Assembly: GCA_002705205.1 (NCBI GenBank)
Contig: PAHP01000007.1
Coordinates: 192,122-256,121, forward strand
Length of the DNA stretch: 64,000 nt
DNA from: Flavobacteriales bacterium
GTDB lineage: Bacteria > Bacteroidota > Bacteroidia > Flavobacteriales > BACL11
Direction of reading: 5' to 3'
Numbering within the stretch: the first letter of the stretch is position 1; each line of letters starts with the position of its first letter. The notes beneath the pieces were generated by a model, which did no database searches, was not told the origin of the DNA, and was given only the letters and a program-made list of their open reading frames with translations. Below, one piece after another: positions 62,730 through 64,000 of the stretch. The translations under genes were made by a program, and so were the position numbers.

Positions 62730-63140
62730 ATGAAAAAACTACTACTTATATTACTTTGCTTGCCTATGATTGGGTTTGGGCAAAGTGAAGAGGCCTTAAA
62801 GCTTAGGGATGATGTTAATGATATTAACTATAGGATGGAAAAACATCATCAACAGTTCTATAAAGGAGCAATGCTTAATTCCATCGGAGTTGGCAGTATC
62901 ATTTTAGGTGTATCTTCAGCTATTAACCCTATTACGTATATTGGGAGTGCTTTTATTCTTGCTGGAAATATTGTAATGATAAATTCTCATAAATGGTTTA
63001 AGAATTCAGGCAACTCAAAATATAATTCTAGAATGCAGACAATTAAAGAAAAAAAACGAGAATTAAAAGAATTGTTAAGATATGGAAAAATTAATCAGGA
63101 AGAATATAATAATGCAATAAAGAAGCTATCAAAACAATAG
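62730..63140 (+). CDS. Small exported/membrane protein
   Basis: 136 aa; signal peptide DNA nearly identical to 61321; central hydrophobic segments; SHOCT-like KKRELKELLRYGKINQEEYNNAIKKL end. Confidence 0.65.
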   Translation: MKKLLLILLCLPMIGFGQSEEALKLRDDVNDINYRMEKHHQQFYKGAMLNSIGVGSIILGVSSAINPITYIGSAFILAGNIVMINSHKWFKNSGNSKYNSRMQTIKEKKRELKELLRYGKINQEEYNNAIKKLSKQ

Positions 63141-63147
63141 ATTAACA

Positions 63148-63315
63148 ATGAAAAAACTAAATCAGATTTCAATAGCAATATTATGTGTCGGAGGTTTTTT
63201 TAAGCACAATTCATATCCTTACGCTAATATTTTAGTTTCAATTGGTTTTATTGCCGTTGCTACCACATTAATTATAATGGCATTTTCAAAAAAAAAATCG
63301 ATTAACAATGAATAA
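63148..63315 (+). CDS. 55-aa putative small membrane protein
   Basis: MKKLNQISIAILCVGGFFKHNSYPYANILVSIGFIAVATTLIIMAFSKKKSINNE*; follows the same start junction as its neighbours; below the ORF-track cutoff. Confidence 0.5.
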   Translation: MKKLNQISIAILCVGGFFKHNSYPYANILVSIGFIAVATTLIIMAFSKKKSINNE

Positions 63316-63679
63316 AAATGTTTTTGGTGAACCATTAATTACCTGTAGCACAAAACCTTTGACGGGTTACTTTAGAAATGGATGCTGTGATACTGATAAT
63401 ACAGATACTGGTATGCACACGGTTTGTATTATTGTAGATCAAGACTTTTTATCATTCTCAAAAGCAGTAGGAAATGACCTTTCAACGCCAATGCCACAAT
63501 ATAGATTTAACGGGCTGAAAGATGGAGACAAATGGTGTTTGTGTGCTTTAAGATGGAAAGAGGCGCTAATTAATAAGATGGCACCAAAAGTCATACTAGA
63601 AGCCACTAATGAAGAGACTCTAAAAATAGTTAATATAGAAGATTTAATTATGCATTCTCACAAAGAATTAAAACAATAG
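63308..63679 (+). CDS. DUF2237 family protein
   Basis: 123 aa; NVFGEPLITCSTKPLTGYFRNGCCDT...DTGMHTVCIIVDQDFLSFSKAVGNDLSTPMPQYRFNGLKDGDKWCLCALRW. Confidence 0.88.
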   Translation: MNKNVFGEPLITCSTKPLTGYFRNGCCDTDNTDTGMHTVCIIVDQDFLSFSKAVGNDLSTPMPQYRFNGLKDGDKWCLCALRWKEALINKMAPKVILEATNEETLKIVNIEDLIMHSHKELKQ

Positions 63680-63686
63680 ATTAACA

Positions 63687-64000
63687 ATGAAAAAACTACT
63701 TTATCTTTTATTACTTACACCTGTTATATACTTAGCTTCTTGTAGTAAATCTAATGTTACTCCACAAGAAAATATTAATGATAAAAGCCTTGAAGAAATA
63801 ATTGTGGGCAAAACTTGGAAATTATTAAATCTTGATGAGGGATGGTTTATTTTAAATAATGATAATACTTCTTTAGCAAAAGACTATCAATGTGATACCT
63901 TAGAGCAAAACGCTATATGGCAAATAGAGGATAGTATTTTAAGTTTTACGTACACTATTGGTCCTGTAGAATATATAGAGCGATTGACAATTGTAGAATA
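63687..64000 (+). CDS. Lipoprotein, truncated by the window end
   Basis: Open from ATG to the window end: MKKLLYLLLLTPVIYLASCSKSNVTPQENINDKSLEEIIVGKTWKLLNLDEGWF... with lipobox LASC. Confidence 0.72.
   Translation, partial: MKKLLYLLLLTPVIYLASCSKSNVTPQENINDKSLEEIIVGKTWKLLNLDEGWFILNNDNTSLAKDYQCDTLEQNAIWQIEDSILSFTYTIGPVEYIERLTIVE

Noticed and set aside
62717-64000. Integron cassette array
   Set aside because: No integrase and no attC-like imperfect palindrome seen; only a short direct-repeat junction.

Overview
AT-rich (roughly 30% G+C by eye) chromosomal window from a Bacteroidota / Flavobacteriales-type bacterium. From left to right it contains: (1) a housekeeping block of class-III aminotransferase, groEL/groES, secG, a TPR-like protein, lptE-like, a sigma-54 activator, miaB and topA; (2) an arginase-fold protein followed by a PorP/SprF-like protein and the type IX secretion / gliding core gldK-gldL-gldM-gldN, closed by a strong intrinsic terminator at about 17166; (3) a surface-polysaccharide locus of about 29 kb (17195-46385) with three flippase-like proteins, two O-antigen ligase/polymerase-like proteins, two phosphoglycosyl transferases, a CMP-nonulosonate module (fused PseF-PseG-like protein plus NeuB/PseI-like), sulfotransferases, a teichoic-acid-like CDP-glycerol module (GpsA-TagD fusion, TagB/F-like, TagA/WecG-like), gmd, fcl and a Wzi-like barrel; (4) an accessory region of secreted proteins: a SprB-repeat adhesin with a canonical T9SS tail, a SOUL-MsrA fusion, a DnaJ/TerB protein, an M14 carboxypeptidase and an LRR protein. 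Three proteins in (4) share an unusually short C-terminal motif (LxYLYDDGTxEKxIxI), and several genes share near-identical promoter/start/signal-peptide DNA. Best leads: the GpsA-TagD teichoic-like module in a Gram-negative; a relic of a second pglF-like gene (35035-35241) carrying a 15-bp expansion at a module junction; the short C-terminal tail with its shuffled 5' module; a GNAT/FemAB-like-sulfotransferase fusion; the SOUL-MsrA fusion; and an arginase-fold probable pseudoenzyme next to the gld genes. No rRNA, tRNA, CRISPR array or transposase was seen.
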